A DNA stretch of 64,000 nucleotides from Thiomicrospira aerophila AL3 (GCF_000227665.2 NZ_CP007030.1:248001-312000); one strand, 5' to 3'. Counted from the stretch's first letter, positions 36,435-51,709 are shown. Translations and numbers: made by a program. Notes: a model not told the origin generated them from the sequence alone.

Positions 36435-37694
36435 CTATGGGTTTGCAGCTGTTGTTAATGAATTTAAATGATCAATGCGAATCTTAGCCGGCGGGTGACT
36501 GTCATGATAAGCCGAGTAACTTGGGTCAGGCGTTAGGCTGCTGGCATTATCGCGATAGAGCTTCAGTAAGGCGCTTACTAAATGATGTGCGCCGACATAT
36601 TTGGCAGCAAATGCATCGGCTTCAAATTCATCTTTGCGACTTTGCATAGCCATAATCGGGCCAAGGAAAAAGAACATTAAGGGCACCGCGGTCACAAAAA
36701 GAAGCAATGCTGCTGCTGGCGTGGCAGTGGTCATGCCAAGGCCGGCATAAAAAGCGGGCCACTGCACTAACCAGCCTAGAAGTGCCAAGCCTGCTAGGCT
36801 AATAAATGCACTCATTATCAAACGCTTTTTGATATGACCATGTTTAAAATGCCCCAGTTCGTGTGCCAGTACCGCCTCAACTTCATCGACATTGAGTTTT
36901 TCTAGCAGGGTATCAAAAAACACGATGCGTTTGTTTTTGCCCATGCCGGTAAAGTAGGCATTGCCATGCCCGGAGCGAGAAGATCCGTCCATAACAAAAA
37001 TACCATTAGACTCAAATCCGGTGCGCTTCAGTAAGGCTTCAATACGCTGTTTCATTTCACCGTCTTCAAGTGGGGTGAATTTATTAAATAGTGGAGCAAT
37101 CCATTTCGGATAAGCCCATAGGAGTAGGAGGTTAAAGGTCATCCATACTGCCCAAACGGCTAACCACCAGGCCTGGTCAATGTAGGTGTTCATTAGTAGA
37201 ACAATAATCCACAACAAGGGTAGCCCCAATATCAGCATTAACAACCATTGTTTAATTAGGTCGCTGATAAATTGTTTAGGGGACGTGCGGTTAAAACCAA
37301 ATTTAGCTTCAATCTTAAACGTACTAATCAAACTGAAAGGGAGGTGAAGCAAAGCCAAAAACCAAAAGGTAAATAATAAAAAGCCGACATCCTGCCAAAT
37401 TGGGGCTAATTCAAAACCTTGCCAAATTGTGTAGATGTCTTGAAAACCACCGCCCAGTGTCATGATTAGGATTAATGCGGCATCAAAGAATAAAATAAAA
37501 CGGGCAAGCTGAAGTTTTTCACGACTATAGTCGGCGGCCTTCTGATGAGCGGCAAGGTCAACAGTTTGCGCAAATTCTTGCGGTACCGCATCCTTGTGTA
37601 AGGCAATGTGTAACTGGTTTTTAATGTTAAGTACCAACTCTATAATGAGGTTAGTCGCCCAGCTGATTAAAAACAAAATACTCACAAGATTCAT
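36435..37694 (-). CDS. Ste24-like M48 membrane metallopeptidase
   Basis: 419 residues, multi-spanning. The zinc site HELGH sits in VEAVLAHELGHFKHGH, and the third ligand lies in KDEFEADAFAAKYVG. SSRSGHGNAYFTGMG is typical of CAAX-protease/Ste24 homologues. Bacterial members have no prenylated substrate; a role in membrane protein quality control is inferred. AGGAGA precedes the ATG. Confidence 0.92.
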   Translation of the reverse strand: MNLVSILFLISWATNLIIELVLNIKNQLHIALHKDAVPQEFAQTVDLAAHQKAADYSREKLQLARFILFFDAALILIMTLGGGFQDIYTIWQGFELAPIWQDVGFLLFTFWFLALLHLPFSLISTFKIEAKFGFNRTSPKQFISDLIKQWLLMLILGLPLLWIIVLLMNTYIDQAWWLAVWAVWMTFNLLLLWAYPKWIAPLFNKFTPLEDGEMKQRIEALLKRTGFESNGIFVMDGSSRSGHGNAYFTGMGKNKRIVFFDTLLEKLNVDEVEAVLAHELGHFKHGHIKKRLIMSAFISLAGLALLGWLVQWPAFYAGLGMTTATPAAALLLFVTAVPLMFFFLGPIMAMQSRKDEFEADAFAAKYVGAHHLVSALLKLYRDNASSLTPDPSYSAYHDSHPPAKIRIDHLNSLTTAANP

Positions 37695-37798
37695 AGCGTC
37701 TCCTCAATTGCACGATGCTCACTTGCATGGCTTAGGCTTTTTTCAAATTTGGTTAACAGGTATTATGGGGGTTTATTTTATGTCAAAACGGAAAACTT

Positions 37799-38344
37799 AT
37801 GAAATCTGATACAAATTTAGTGTGGATTGATTTAGAGATGACCGGGTTAGAGCCTGGTTTTCATAAAGTGATTGAAATTGCTACCGTGGTAACCGATGCA
37901 CAGCTAAATGTATTAGCGGAGGGGCCTGTTTTGGCCATAGCAACAGCTGAAGATGAGTTAGCAAAAATGGATTCATGGTGTCAAAAGACACACGGTGAAT
38001 CTGGTTTAACGGCACGTGTTAAGGCGAGTAAAGTGACGCTTGCAGAGGCGCAGAAAGCGACGATTGACTTTCTTGCACAATATATCAGCAAGGGGCAGTC
38101 TCCTATGTGTGGCAATAGTATTTGTCAGGATCGACGTTTTCTAGCGGTAGATATGCCAGAGCTTGAAGGGTACTTTCATTATCGCAATTTAGATGTAAGT
38201 ACCCTTAAAGAGCTGGCAAAACGCTGGTATCCAAAGGTTTACAGTGGGTTTAATAAGAAAAATACTCATCTTGCTTTGGATGACATTTACGAGTCCATTG
38301 CGGAATTGCGTTTTTACCGTGATGAATTGTTTCCAAAAAATTAA
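37799..38344 (+). CDS. orn: Oligoribonuclease
   Basis: DEDD-family 3'-5' exonuclease that degrades di- to pentaribonucleotides and pGpG. IDLEMTGL (Exo I), [12 protein letters not shown] (Exo II) and [14 protein letters not shown] (Exo III, with His) are visible. 181 residues equals E. coli Orn. It diverges from the rsgA group, as in many gammaproteobacteria. The ribosome-binding site is weak. Confidence 0.96.
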   Translation: MKSDTNLVWIDLEMTGLEPGFHKVIEIATVVTDAQLNVLAEGPVLAIATAEDELAKMDSWCQKTHGESGLTARVKASKVTLAEAQKATIDFLAQYISKGQSPMCGNSICQDRRFLAVDMPELEGYFHYRNLDVSTLKELAKRWYPKVYSGFNKKNTHLALDDIYESIAELRFYRDELFPKN

Positions 38345-38508
38345 TTTCCGAGTAATATAGTAGGAAATTATCTTCAAATAAGGCTATTGACTTTAAAGAT
38401 AATTTGTTTCGCAAATTGCGCAAACTTCGTTATAATTAACAACTTTTCAAATTTTATTCCTGTCAGTCACGCTAATTTAGCTGACTCAGTCAATGGAGGA
38501 CCATTATT
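38345..38508 (+). promoter_or_regulatory. orn-ilvB intergenic region: promoter and two inverted repeats
   Basis: A perfect -10 TATAAT is at 38431-38436, with a weak -35 (TTTCGC, 38407-38412, 18 bases apart). Upstream, a perfect ten-base inverted repeat AAATTATCTT (38365-38374) / AAGATAATTT (38396-38405) could be an operator or the orn terminator. Between promoter and start, AGTCA-...-TGACT around GCTAATTTAGC (about 38464-38486) can form a hairpin just before the Shine-Dalgarno sequence GGAGGA (38495-38500). No leader peptide rich in Val, Leu or Ile is visible. Confidence 0.5.
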
Positions 38509-40206
38509 GTGGAACTAACTGGTGCCCAAATTCTCGTTCATTTTTTAGAGGATGAGGGGGTAGAGCATATATGGGGTTATCCAGGCGGCGCGGCTTTGCC
38601 TATTTACGACGCTCTGGATACCGATGCAAAAGAGTTGAAACATATTCTTGTGCGTCACGAACAAGCGGCTGTGCATGCAGCTGATGGGTATGCCCGCTCT
38701 ACAGGTAAGCCAGGTGTGGTGCTCGTTACATCGGGTCCAGGGGCTACCAATACCGTAACAGGTATTGCGACAGCTTACATGGACTCGGTTCCAATGGTCG
38801 TCTTCACAGGACAGGTTCCTACTAGCCTAATTGGCTTGGATGCCTTCCAAGAAGTCGATACCGTGGGTATAACGCGCCCTATAGTGAAGCATAATTTCTT
38901 GGTCAAGGATGTTAAAGACTTAGCAATCACGCTCAAAAAAGCGTTTTATATTGCTACAACTGGCCGACCAGGCCCAGTTGTTGTTGACATTCCGAAAGAT
39001 GTACAAAACGCCACAAGCACCTATGTTTATCCACAAGAAGTTGAGCTACGCTCCTACTTACCTGTAACAAAAGGTCATAGCGGTCAAATTAAAAAAGCGG
39101 TAGAGCTTATGCTGTCTGCAGAGCGACCAATTTTTTATACCGGTGGCGGTGTGGTATTAGGTGATGCCTCGGCTGAGCTTATTGAGTTAGTCAAGTCACT
39201 TGGCTATCCAATTACTCAAACTTTGATGGGGCTTGGCGCCTTCCCTGCTCAAGATCCCCAGAATCTAGGGATGCTAGGTATGCATGGTACCTATGAGGCA
39301 AACCTTGCGATGCATCATTGCGACGTGTTGATTGCGATTGGTTCGCGTTTTGACGATCGCGTCACGGGTAATATTGAAAAATTCTGCCCAACGGCCAAGA
39401 TTATTCATGTTGATATTGATCCTGCATCTATCTCCAAAAACGTCATTGTGGATGTACCCATTGTTGGACCAGTAAAGCAGGTTGTGGCGGAAATGAATCA
39501 ACACCTTGCCAAACTTGAAAAAGGTGGCAACAAAGAAGCGGTTGATGCTTGGTGGGCACAAATTGCTGAATGGCGTGAGATGAATTGCTTAAAGTTTGAT
39601 GAAAGTGGTACTAAAATCAAGCCTCAGGCTGCAGTGAAGGCCGTATGGGAAGTGACGAACGGCGATGCGTATGTCACATCAGATGTGGGTCAGCACCAAA
39701 TGTTTGCCGCGCAATACTACACGTTTGAAAAACCCCGTCGTTGGATTAATTCCGGTGGTTTGGGTACGATGGGCTTTGGTTTGCCGGCAGCTATGGGTGT
39801 TCAGATGGCCTTGCCTGATGCAACAGTGGTATGTATCACTGGTGAAGGTTCCATCCAAATGAATATTCAAGAGCTGTCAACCTGTTTGCAATATGGTTTA
39901 CCGATCAAAATTGTGAGTTTAAATAACGGTTACCTTGGTATGGTTAGGCAATGGCAAGAGTTCTTCTATGATCGCCGCTATTCAATGTCCTACATGGATT
40001 CGCTACCTGATTTTGTGAAGTTAGCGGAGTCTTATGGCCATGTTGGTGTGCGCATTGATAACCCAAAAACGATGCGTCAGCAACTAGAAGAGGCATTTGC
40101 TTTGAAGGATCGTCTAGTCTTTATTGATATCGTGACCGATCCGCAAGAGAACGTCTATCCCATGATTCCAGCAGGTGCCGGACAAAACGAAATGATTTTG
40201 GTGTAA
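38509..40206 (+). CDS. ilvB: Acetolactate synthase large subunit
   Basis: Thiamine-diphosphate enzyme joining two pyruvates, or pyruvate and 2-oxobutyrate, at the start of branched-chain amino acid synthesis. ThDP features: the catalytic Glu in HEQAAVHAADGYAR near residue 50, and GEGSIQMNIQELSTC ... NNGYLGMVRQWQ near 445-480. 565 residues is typical of IlvB/IlvI. The start is GTG, set by GGAGGA eight bases upstream. ilvH follows after five bases. Confidence 0.96.
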   Translation: MELTGAQILVHFLEDEGVEHIWGYPGGAALPIYDALDTDAKELKHILVRHEQAAVHAADGYARSTGKPGVVLVTSGPGATNTVTGIATAYMDSVPMVVFTGQVPTSLIGLDAFQEVDTVGITRPIVKHNFLVKDVKDLAITLKKAFYIATTGRPGPVVVDIPKDVQNATSTYVYPQEVELRSYLPVTKGHSGQIKKAVELMLSAERPIFYTGGGVVLGDASAELIELVKSLGYPITQTLMGLGAFPAQDPQNLGMLGMHGTYEANLAMHHCDVLIAIGSRFDDRVTGNIEKFCPTAKIIHVDIDPASISKNVIVDVPIVGPVKQVVAEMNQHLAKLEKGGNKEAVDAWWAQIAEWREMNCLKFDESGTKIKPQAAVKAVWEVTNGDAYVTSDVGQHQMFAAQYYTFEKPRRWINSGGLGTMGFGLPAAMGVQMALPDATVVCITGEGSIQMNIQELSTCLQYGLPIKIVSLNNGYLGMVRQWQEFFYDRRYSMSYMDSLPDFVKLAESYGHVGVRIDNPKTMRQQLEEAFALKDRLVFIDIVTDPQENVYPMIPAGAGQNEMILV

Positions 40207-40211
40207 GTCTT

Positions 40212-40703
40212 ATGAAACATATAATTTCGATGCTCATTGAAAATGAGTCAGGCGCACTTTCACGTGTAGCGGGTCTGTTCTCAGCTCGTGGTTACAACAT
40301 TCACGCTCTAACGGTTGCGCCAACTGAGGAAGTGTCTTTATCACGTTTAACTTTGGTGACTAGCGGCACGGCTCAACAGATTGAGCAAATTGTTAAGCAC
40401 CTTAACCGTTTAATTGATGTGGTGAAGGTGGTCGATTTGACTGATGGACCACATATTGAACGTGAGTTAATGTTGATTAAACTTAACGCACAGGGCGCTT
40501 TCCGTGAAGAACTCGTGCGATTAACCGATATCTTCCGTGGCACAATCGTTGATGTGACAGCGACGACTTACACTGTTCAGCTTATCGGTGAAACTCAGAA
40601 GCTTGATGCTTTTATTGCAGCGATCGATTCCGCTTTAATTATGGAAACGGTTCGTTCGGGTGCAATGGGTATTATGCGCGGCGAGAAGTGTTTACAGCTC
40701 TAA
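40212..40703 (+). CDS. ilvH: Acetolactate synthase small (regulatory) subunit
   Basis: 163 residues: N-terminal ACT domain (ISMLIENESGALSRVAGLFSARGYNI) that binds valine for feedback inhibition, and a C-terminal ACT-like domain that activates the large subunit. The length matches E. coli IlvH (163). It lies between ilvB and ilvC in the same operon. Confidence 0.97.
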   Translation: MKHIISMLIENESGALSRVAGLFSARGYNIHALTVAPTEEVSLSRLTLVTSGTAQQIEQIVKHLNRLIDVVKVVDLTDGPHIERELMLIKLNAQGAFREELVRLTDIFRGTIVDVTATTYTVQLIGETQKLDAFIAAIDSALIMETVRSGAMGIMRGEKCLQL

Positions 40704-40715
40704 TATTTCTATTAG

Positions 40716-41819
<1,104 letters not shown>

Positions 41820-41842
41820 GTTCTGCTTTAATCGATGATATT

Positions 41843-41870
41843 AAAAAGGCTCCGTTTGGAGCCTTTTTGT
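41843..41870 (+). terminator. Terminator of the ilvBHC operon
   Basis: AAAAAGGCTCC-gttt-GGAGCCTTTTT, an 11-base-pair perfect stem with a T-run, 23 bases past the ilvC stop. The A-rich left arm lets it also act on the opposite strand downstream of gltD. Confidence 0.93.
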
Positions 41871-41920
41871 TTTGCATCTTAATTTTGATTATAGAGGTTT
41901 AATCTGCGGGTTGTTTATTA

Positions 41921-43330
<1,410 letters not shown>

Positions 43331-43343
43331 CTATAGAGTCCTT

Positions 43344-46300
43344 TTAAGCCGCATCATTGGCAAACAATTGCATTAGGGTTTTCATGTCAATGGCACGTGA
43401 TTTAACGAGCCAGAAGTGGCCAATGTACTGGCTGAAATTAGCCAAGACTTCTTGTCCCCATGAGCTTTGTGTCTTTTGGGCATACTCAGTGAGTAACTGC
43501 TTTAGGTATTTACGATGGTCTTCTGTGATCTCGGTGTCAATTCTAATCGCCTCAACCATCTCACCATTCAGGCGATCGGGTAGTGAGCGATCAAGGTCTA
43601 GAATAAACGCCATGCCGCCTGACATACCGGCCCCAAAATTGACGCCGACTTCACCTAGGCTCACGATGGTTCCGCCAGTCATATATTCACAGCCATGATC
43701 GCCTAAGCCTTCAACAACAGCGATGGCACCCGAGTTACGAACTGCAAAACGCTCTCCGCCTGTTCCCTGAGCAAATAAACGACCGCCTGTTGCACCATAC
43801 AAGCATGTGTTGCCCACAATAGGAGTAAAACGTGGGTTAAACGCTGAGCCTTTTGGTGGGGTGATAACAATTTCACCACCGGCCATACCTTTACCAACGT
43901 AATCGTTAGCATCGCCTTCAAGGTGTAAATTGAGGCCGTCAACGTTAAAGACACCAAATGATTGTCCTGCAATCCCAGTTAGCTTTAAGGTAATGGGTGT
44001 GGATGCCATGTCATGATTACCATAGCGTTCGGCAATTTCACCGGCCACTCGTGCACCAATTGAGCGGCCTGTGTTCACCAGTTTAAAGTTAAAGATGCCA
44101 CCTGACTTAGCTTCGATTGCCGGTAATACCTGCTTAACCATTTCTTCAGCAAGATCGCCACGATCCCATGGATTATTGCGGGCAACCTGAACGGTTTGAG
44201 GTTTATTAGCTGGTACACCGCCATCACCAATAATGCTACTTAGATCAAGGTTGCGCTGTTTGTCAGTTAATGGGTTGTCAATAATGGCTAGAAGGTCGGT
44301 ACGACCCACTAATTCACCCAGGCTGCGTACACCCAGTTTAGCCAACCACTCACGTGTTTCTTCAGCTACAAATTGGAAGTAGTGCATGACCATCTCTGGT
44401 AAACCAATATAGTGCTCTTTGCGTAAACGCTCATCCTGGGTGGCAACCCCAACGGCACAGGTGTTCAAATGGCAAATACGAAGGTATTTACAACCCAGTG
44501 CAATCATCGGTGCTGTACCAAATCCAAAGGATTCTGCACCCAAAATAGCTGCCTTCACTACGTCTAGCCCTGTTTTTAAGCCGCCATCTGCTTGAACAAT
44601 AACTTGACCACGTAGATCGTTGGCACGTAAAACTTGGTGGGTTTCTGCTAAGCCCATTTCAAACGGGTTACCTGCATATTTTACCGAGGTGATTGGGCTA
44701 GCACCGGTGCCGCCATCATAGCCAGAAATCGTAATAAGATCGGCATAGGCCTTGGCCACACCCGCCGCAATGGTGCCTACGCCCGGTTCTGCCACCAGTT
44801 TAACTGACACTAACGCATTAGGATTAATCTGCTTCAGGTCATAAATAAGCTGTGCCAAGTCTTCAATAGAGTAGATGTCGTGGTGCGGTGGTGGCGAAAT
44901 CAAGGTTACGCCAGGTACAGAATGACGCAGCTTGGCAATGGTCATATCGACCTTATGCCCCGGCAACTGACCACCTTCACCCGGTTTTGCACCTTGTGCT
45001 ACTTTGATTTGTAGCACTTCCGCATTACGTAGGTAATGCGCGGTGACACCAAAGCGTCCAGAGGCAATCTGTTTGATCTTTGACATTTTTTCAGTGCCAT
45101 AGCGACTCGGGTCCTCCGCACCTTCACCAGAGTTAGAGCGCGCACCTAAACGGTTCATCGCAATGGCAAGTGACTCATGCGCCTCTGGAGACAAGGCACC
45201 AAGCGAAATGCCCGCGCTGTCGAAGCGTTTGTAAATACTGGTTAGCGGCTCGACCTCATCAATAGAGATAGCTTTGATATCCTTGCGGAAAGTAATCATG
45301 TCACGAATGGTCATGGCTGGACGGTTGTTTACCAAATCAGCAAAGATGTCATAGTAGCGTTTTTCGCCAGTTTGCACAGCTTTACGCAGGTTATCAACCA
45401 CATCTGGGTTATAGGCGTGGTATTCACCGTCATGGACGTATTTTAGTAGGCCACCTTGAGAAATCTTTTTGCGTGGATTAAATGCTTCTTTTGCTAGGCG
45501 CAACTGATCCTGCTCAAGATGGTCGAACTTGGTACCTTCAATACGGTTGGCTGTACCAGGGAAGCACAGCTTGACAATTTCTGAACTCAAACCTACCGCC
45601 TCAAACAACTGCGAGCCTCGGTAGGAGGGTAGGGTGGAAATACCCATTTTAGACATGATTTTCATCAAGCCCTTATTGATGCCTTTGCGGTAGTTACTGA
45701 TTAACTTGCCGACTGGGGTAGCAGGATCTAATTCCTTAGTGCGCTGCATGTCAGCAATAGCGGCATAGGCAAGGTAAGGATAAACCGCTGTCGCGCCATA
45801 GCCAAAGAGTACGGCGAAATGGTGAGGATCACGTGCTGTGCCTGTCGCAACGATTATGTTTGCTTCAGTCCGCAAGCCTGCTTTAATTAAGTGATGATGT
45901 AGTGCACCGGTTGCCATAACCGCTGGGATTGAAGTCATCTCCGCGCTAATGTTTTCATCGCTTAAAATGACCAAAGTAACACCCGCTGTCACGGCTGCAG
46001 CTACCTGTTCATTCATTTTAATAATAGCTGACTTTAGATCTGTTTGATTGGCATCATAGTTCAAGCTAAAGGTCTGAGCGCGATAATCCGGGTCATCCAA
46101 AGTTAATAGTTGATTCATCATACTCGGTGTTAAAATCGGTGACTTCACTTCTAATCGATGCGCATGATCCGGACCTTCTTCAAACATATTGAGCTCGCGG
46201 CCAAAACAGGTGTTGAGCGACATGACGATCGCCTCGCGTAACGGGTCAATAGGAGGATTGGTGACCTGTGCGAACATTTGACGGAAGTAATCAAATACCG

Positions 46301-47819
46301 AGCGTGGTTTGTGCGAGAACACCGGCAGCGGGGCGTCGTCACCCATTGATCCAACGGCCTCTTGTGCAGACTCGGCGAGTACACGGATAATTTGGTCGCG
46401 TTCCTCAAAGCTCACCTGATAATATTTTTGATAGCAATTGACGGTTTTAGCATCCCAATTGTCATTTAATGCCTCTTGGTCGTACTTTTCTTCTAGATAG
46501 CGATAACCTGCATCCATCCACTGACGGTAGGGTTTGGCGGTTTTTAATGCGTGATCGATCTGATCAGGCATTAAAAGCTGACCATTTTCTAAATCAACTG
46601 CAATTACTTGGCCCGGTTTTAGTCGACCCTTCTCGGCGACGTCTTCGGGTGCATAATCATAAACGCCAATCTCGGAAGCAAAGGTAATATGACGATCTTT
46701 GGTGATGACATAGCGTGTAGGTCGTAAACCATTACGATCCACACCACAAATAGCATATTTACCGGTGTTAATGACCAGGCCTGCTGGGCCATCCCAAGGT
46801 TCCATATGCATGGAGTTGTATTCTAAAAATGCTTTTAGGTCGGCATCCATGTGCGGGACATTCTGCCAGGCAGGTGGAATCAGGAGGCGTAACGCTTGGA
46901 AAACCGACATGTCGCCCATCATCAACACTTCGAGCATATTATCAAGGCTATTTGAGTCCGAGCCAGACTGTGCAACTAATGGCTTGAGTTCAGCGAGTTC
47001 AGGAATTAAGGGTGTCTCAAACTTTTGCTGACGTGCTAATGCCCAGTTACGGTTACCACGAATCGTATTGAGTTCACCGTTGTGCGCAAGGAAGCGGAAG
47101 GGCTGCGCCAAACGCCATTGTGGCATGGTGTTGGTAGAAAAACGCTGGTGATAAGAGATGGACGATGAGGCAAAATCAGGGTCAACTAAATCAAGGAAAT
47201 ACAATTCTAACTCCCGTGGCATGACCAAGCCTTTGTAGGCAATCAGCTGCGAATTGAGGGAGGCGATATAAAAATCCGTATCATGAGGTTCAACGGCCAT
47301 TTCTGTTTTGCGGCGTGCGGTAAACAGTTTACGATTGAACTCATTTTCACTGATATCCGCTGGTGCATTAACAAATACCTGCTGGATGGTGGGCTCCATT
47401 GATAAGGCTTGGGCACCTAGCACATTAGAGTTGACCGGCACATCTCGCCATCCGGCAAGCTGTAAGCCTTGCGTGTTAATCGCGTCTGTAAGCGTATCTT
47501 TGGCACGCTTAGCCAGTTCGGCATCTTTGCTTAAAAAGACCATGCCCACGGCGTAGAGTGGGTCTAATGCAATATTTAATTGTTGAGCCTGTGCTTCAAA
47601 AAATGCAGAGGGACGCTTGATTAGCAGACCACACCCATCACCTGTGCAGCAGTCTGCTGCGACCCCGCCACGATGGGTCATTTTAGATAATGACTTAATC
47701 GCTGTTGCTACCAGCCAATGACTCGGTTGGTCATCCATGTTAGCAATTAAACCAAAACCACAGTTCTCTTTTTCAAAATCTGGGGAGTAAAGGCCTTTTA
47801 GGGTGTTCAGTGAATTCAT
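43344..47819 (-). CDS. gltB: Glutamate synthase (NADPH) large subunit
   Basis: 1491 residues: N-terminal class II glutamine amidotransferase domain (the propeptide ends before the Cys of KENCGFG), a central domain, an FMN-binding synthase domain with the 3Fe-4S motif [15 protein letters not shown], and the C-terminal GXGXG beta-helix ([27 protein letters not shown]). It converts 2-oxoglutarate and glutamine to two glutamates, the GOGAT half of high-affinity ammonium assimilation. Divergent from gdhA. Confidence 0.97.
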   Translation of the reverse strand: MNSLNTLKGLYSPDFEKENCGFGLIANMDDQPSHWLVATAIKSLSKMTHRGGVAADCCTGDGCGLLIKRPSAFFEAQAQQLNIALDPLYAVGMVFLSKDAELAKRAKDTLTDAINTQGLQLAGWRDVPVNSNVLGAQALSMEPTIQQVFVNAPADISENEFNRKLFTARRKTEMAVEPHDTDFYIASLNSQLIAYKGLVMPRELELYFLDLVDPDFASSSISYHQRFSTNTMPQWRLAQPFRFLAHNGELNTIRGNRNWALARQQKFETPLIPELAELKPLVAQSGSDSNSLDNMLEVLMMGDMSVFQALRLLIPPAWQNVPHMDADLKAFLEYNSMHMEPWDGPAGLVINTGKYAICGVDRNGLRPTRYVITKDRHITFASEIGVYDYAPEDVAEKGRLKPGQVIAVDLENGQLLMPDQIDHALKTAKPYRQWMDAGYRYLEEKYDQEALNDNWDAKTVNCYQKYYQVSFEERDQIIRVLAESAQEAVGSMGDDAPLPVFSHKPRSVFDYFRQMFAQVTNPPIDPLREAIVMSLNTCFGRELNMFEEGPDHAHRLEVKSPILTPSMMNQLLTLDDPDYRAQTFSLNYDANQTDLKSAIIKMNEQVAAAVTAGVTLVILSDENISAEMTSIPAVMATGALHHHLIKAGLRTEANIIVATGTARDPHHFAVLFGYGATAVYPYLAYAAIADMQRTKELDPATPVGKLISNYRKGINKGLMKIMSKMGISTLPSYRGSQLFEAVGLSSEIVKLCFPGTANRIEGTKFDHLEQDQLRLAKEAFNPRKKISQGGLLKYVHDGEYHAYNPDVVDNLRKAVQTGEKRYYDIFADLVNNRPAMTIRDMITFRKDIKAISIDEVEPLTSIYKRFDSAGISLGALSPEAHESLAIAMNRLGARSNSGEGAEDPSRYGTEKMSKIKQIASGRFGVTAHYLRNAEVLQIKVAQGAKPGEGGQLPGHKVDMTIAKLRHSVPGVTLISPPPHHDIYSIEDLAQLIYDLKQINPNALVSVKLVAEPGVGTIAAGVAKAYADLITISGYDGGTGASPITSVKYAGNPFEMGLAETHQVLRANDLRGQVIVQADGGLKTGLDVVKAAILGAESFGFGTAPMIALGCKYLRICHLNTCAVGVATQDERLRKEHYIGLPEMVMHYFQFVAEETREWLAKLGVRSLGELVGRTDLLAIIDNPLTDKQRNLDLSSIIGDGGVPANKPQTVQVARNNPWDRGDLAEEMVKQVLPAIEAKSGGIFNFKLVNTGRSIGARVAGEIAERYGNHDMASTPITLKLTGIAGQSFGVFNVDGLNLHLEGDANDYVGKGMAGGEIVITPPKGSAFNPRFTPIVGNTCLYGATGGRLFAQGTGGERFAVRNSGAIAVVEGLGDHGCEYMTGGTIVSLGEVGVNFGAGMSGGMAFILDLDRSLPDRLNGEMVEAIRIDTEITEDHRKYLKQLLTEYAQKTQSSWGQEVLANFSQYIGHFWLVKSRAIDMKTLMQLFANDAA

Positions 47820-49515
<1,696 letters not shown>

Positions 49516-49549
49516 GCGTTAAAACGCGGTCATATTCAGCAGATTAAAG

Positions 49550-49594
49550 CACCAGGCCTGGTTGTTGAAAGATCACCAGGCCTGGTGTTTTTTT
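49550..49594 (+). terminator. gdhA terminator built from two copies of the CCAGGCCTGG palindrome
   Basis: CACCAGGCCTGGT (49550-49562) pairs over 13 bases with ACCAGGCCTGGTG (49575-49587) across a 12-base loop, followed by a run of T. Each arm is itself the ACCAGGCCTGGT palindrome. The T-run runs into the gpmI stop codon (TTA, 49593-49595, read on the minus strand), so the terminator sits in a minimal gap between convergent genes. Confidence 0.92.
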
Positions 49595-51146
49595 ATGGCT
49601 GGAGTAAAGACCGTCCGGTCATTTCTTCAGGTTGATTCAGTGTCATCATATCAAACAGGGTTGGAATCACATCCGGCAAACTACCGTCGGCCCGCAGGTC
49701 GGTTTGACGATGGCCGACATAGACCAAGGGTACAGGGTTGGTGGTGTGTGCTGTCAATGGGCTATTGGTAGATTCATCCCAAAGCTGTTCAACATTACCA
49801 TGGTCAGCGGTAATGATTAATTCGCCATCGGTTTCTTGCATGGCCTCCAAGATTTGTCCAAGTGCTTGGTCAACCGCTTCAACGGCCTTAATACAGGCGT
49901 CCATATTACCTGAATGACCGACCATGTCAGGGTTAGCGAGGTTGCAAATAAAGGTGTCATATTTTCCTGAACGAATGGCTTCACAGAGTTTGTCAGCGAC
50001 CTCAGGTACTGACATTTCAGGTTGCAGGTCATAGGTTGCGACTTTGGGTGAAGGCACTAAAATGCGGTCTTCACCTTGGTAGGGTGCCTCGATGCCGCCA
50101 TTGAAGAAGAAAGTGACATGGGCGTACTTTTCGGTTTCGGCAATGCGTAATTGCTTGAGTCCCTGCTTTGATACCCACTCGCCGTAGGTGTTGATTAGTT
50201 TGGTTGGGTGAAAGGCAATTGGCGTGTTGAAGTTTTTATTGTATTCCGTCAGGGTAACAAAGTCGCTCAACACCGGTGAAACCGAACGGTGGAAGTCGGC
50301 AAAGTCTTTTTCAATAAACGCGCGTGTTAATTGACGCGCGCGGTCTGAGCGATAGTTCATAAAGATAATCGCATCGCCGTCTTTGACTTTGACCTTTTTG
50401 CCGTTCTTTTTCAAAATCGTCGTGGCTTGGATAAATTCATCGGTTTCGCCACGTGCATAGGCGTCTTTAACTGACTTTTTGGCGCTTTGGGATTCAAATT
50501 CAGCCTGGCCGCTACATATGACTTCGAAAGCTTTTTGTACTCGATCCCAACGATTGTCACGATCTAAGGCAAAGTAGCGCCCGGTGACGGATGCAATCCG
50601 GCCGCCGCCGATGTCTTTCATATGCGCTTCAATTTCTTTGATGTAGCCCAGTGCACTTTGCGGCGCAGTATCACGCCCATCGGTGAAAACATGCAGATAG
50701 GTTTTAGCACCACGTTTAACAGCAAGACTTAACACTGCTTTGATGTGATTAATGTGTGAGTGAACGCCGCCATCGGAAAGCAGTCCCATAATATGCACAG
50801 CACGACCACGTGAGGTTGCTGCATCGATCGCGTGAACAAACGCGCTGTTTTCAAAAAAATCACCGTCGTCGATGGCTTTTTGGATGCGGGTGAGTTCTTG
50901 GTACACCACGCGTCCGGCGCCTAGGTTTAAGTGTCCTACTTCGGAATTGCCCATTTGGCCGTCAGGCAAGCCCACATTTAAGCCGGATGTATTGATTAAC
51001 GTATTGGGGTGTTTGGCCAACAGGCTATCCCAAACAGGGGTGCTGGCTTGCGCAATCGCATTATGTTCGGGGTTGGGGTTGTGTCCCCAGCCGTCAAGGA
51101 TAATAAGGCCTGCTAGCTTGCGGGTCTTGATGGTTTGTTCGGTCAT
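49593..51146 (-). CDS. gpmI: 2,3-bisphosphoglycerate-independent phosphoglycerate mutase
   Basis: Mn-dependent alkaline-phosphatase-superfamily enzyme that interconverts 3- and 2-phosphoglycerate. The metal-site motif LIILDGWGHN is at the N-terminus; the phosphoserine region is GQMGNSEVGHLNLGAGR; late metal ligands are NPDMVGHSG and TADHGNVEQL. 517 residues is typical. A 107-base gap separates it from the divergent rhodanese gene. Confidence 0.96.
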   Translation of the reverse strand: MTEQTIKTRKLAGLIILDGWGHNPNPEHNAIAQASTPVWDSLLAKHPNTLINTSGLNVGLPDGQMGNSEVGHLNLGAGRVVYQELTRIQKAIDDGDFFENSAFVHAIDAATSRGRAVHIMGLLSDGGVHSHINHIKAVLSLAVKRGAKTYLHVFTDGRDTAPQSALGYIKEIEAHMKDIGGGRIASVTGRYFALDRDNRWDRVQKAFEVICSGQAEFESQSAKKSVKDAYARGETDEFIQATTILKKNGKKVKVKDGDAIIFMNYRSDRARQLTRAFIEKDFADFHRSVSPVLSDFVTLTEYNKNFNTPIAFHPTKLINTYGEWVSKQGLKQLRIAETEKYAHVTFFFNGGIEAPYQGEDRILVPSPKVATYDLQPEMSVPEVADKLCEAIRSGKYDTFICNLANPDMVGHSGNMDACIKAVEAVDQALGQILEAMQETDGELIITADHGNVEQLWDESTNSPLTAHTTNPVPLVYVGHRQTDLRADGSLPDVIPTLFDMMTLNQPEEMTGRSLLQP

Positions 51147-51253
51147 TTATAAGCCTTGTTGTTAAATTTAGTCATAAATTGGATTTATTGTAGCCAGTTT
51201 CGCTGTTAAAATCACTAGATTTGCTAGATAGCGTATTAGTTAAGGATAAAACT

Positions 51254-51709
51254 ATGTTTGCGGATTTTGTTGCTCAAAATGTATTGTTGTTTGTGGCCCT
51301 TGGTGTGATTATGCTGATGCTACTTTATTCTTATGTAGGTGACCGTTTTTTGGGTTATCAACAGGTTTCGCCAGAAGAAGCTACTCGCCTATATAATCAG
51401 GGCGCGTTGGTGGTGGATGTGCGTTCTGATGCGGAATATAAAACGGGTTATATTGGCGAGGCGCGACATATTTCCAGTACTGAATTTAAAGATAAGATGT
51501 CAACTCTTGAGCACTTTAAAGACAAGCAGATTTTAGTTTATTGCCAATCTGGCGCGCGCTCAGGCGGAGCGGCGAGTCAATTAGTTAAAGCGGGTTTTAA
51601 ACAAGTTGCTAACTTACGCGGTGGCGTGCTGGCATGGAAGATGGCTGGATTGCCACTTAATCAACCAGTTTCAAAAAAAGCGCGTCGAAAAGGAAAGGGA
51701 TTAGTATGA
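51254..51709 (+). CDS. Membrane-anchored rhodanese-domain protein (YibN-like)
   Basis: 151 residues: an N-terminal membrane helix (VLLFVALGVIMLMLLYSYV) then one rhodanese domain with catalytic Cys97 in the loop VYCQSGARSG. The tail is very basic (KKARRKGKG). ATG 51254 is preferred, with AAGGAT upstream; a longer reading from 51221 lacks support. The order rhodanese-grxC-secB-gpsA is the conserved yibN neighbourhood. Sulfurtransferase activity is likely, the acceptor unknown. Confidence 0.88.
   Translation: MFADFVAQNVLLFVALGVIMLMLLYSYVGDRFLGYQQVSPEEATRLYNQGALVVDVRSDAEYKTGYIGEARHISSTEFKDKMSTLEHFKDKQILVYCQSGARSGGAASQLVKAGFKQVANLRGGVLAWKMAGLPLNQPVSKKARRKGKGLV

Noticed and set aside
37594-37809. 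A 71-codon plus-strand frame between the Ste24-like gene and orn
   Set aside because: Most of it is antisense to the protease N-terminus, and it runs into the orn start without a plausible domain or ribosome-binding site.
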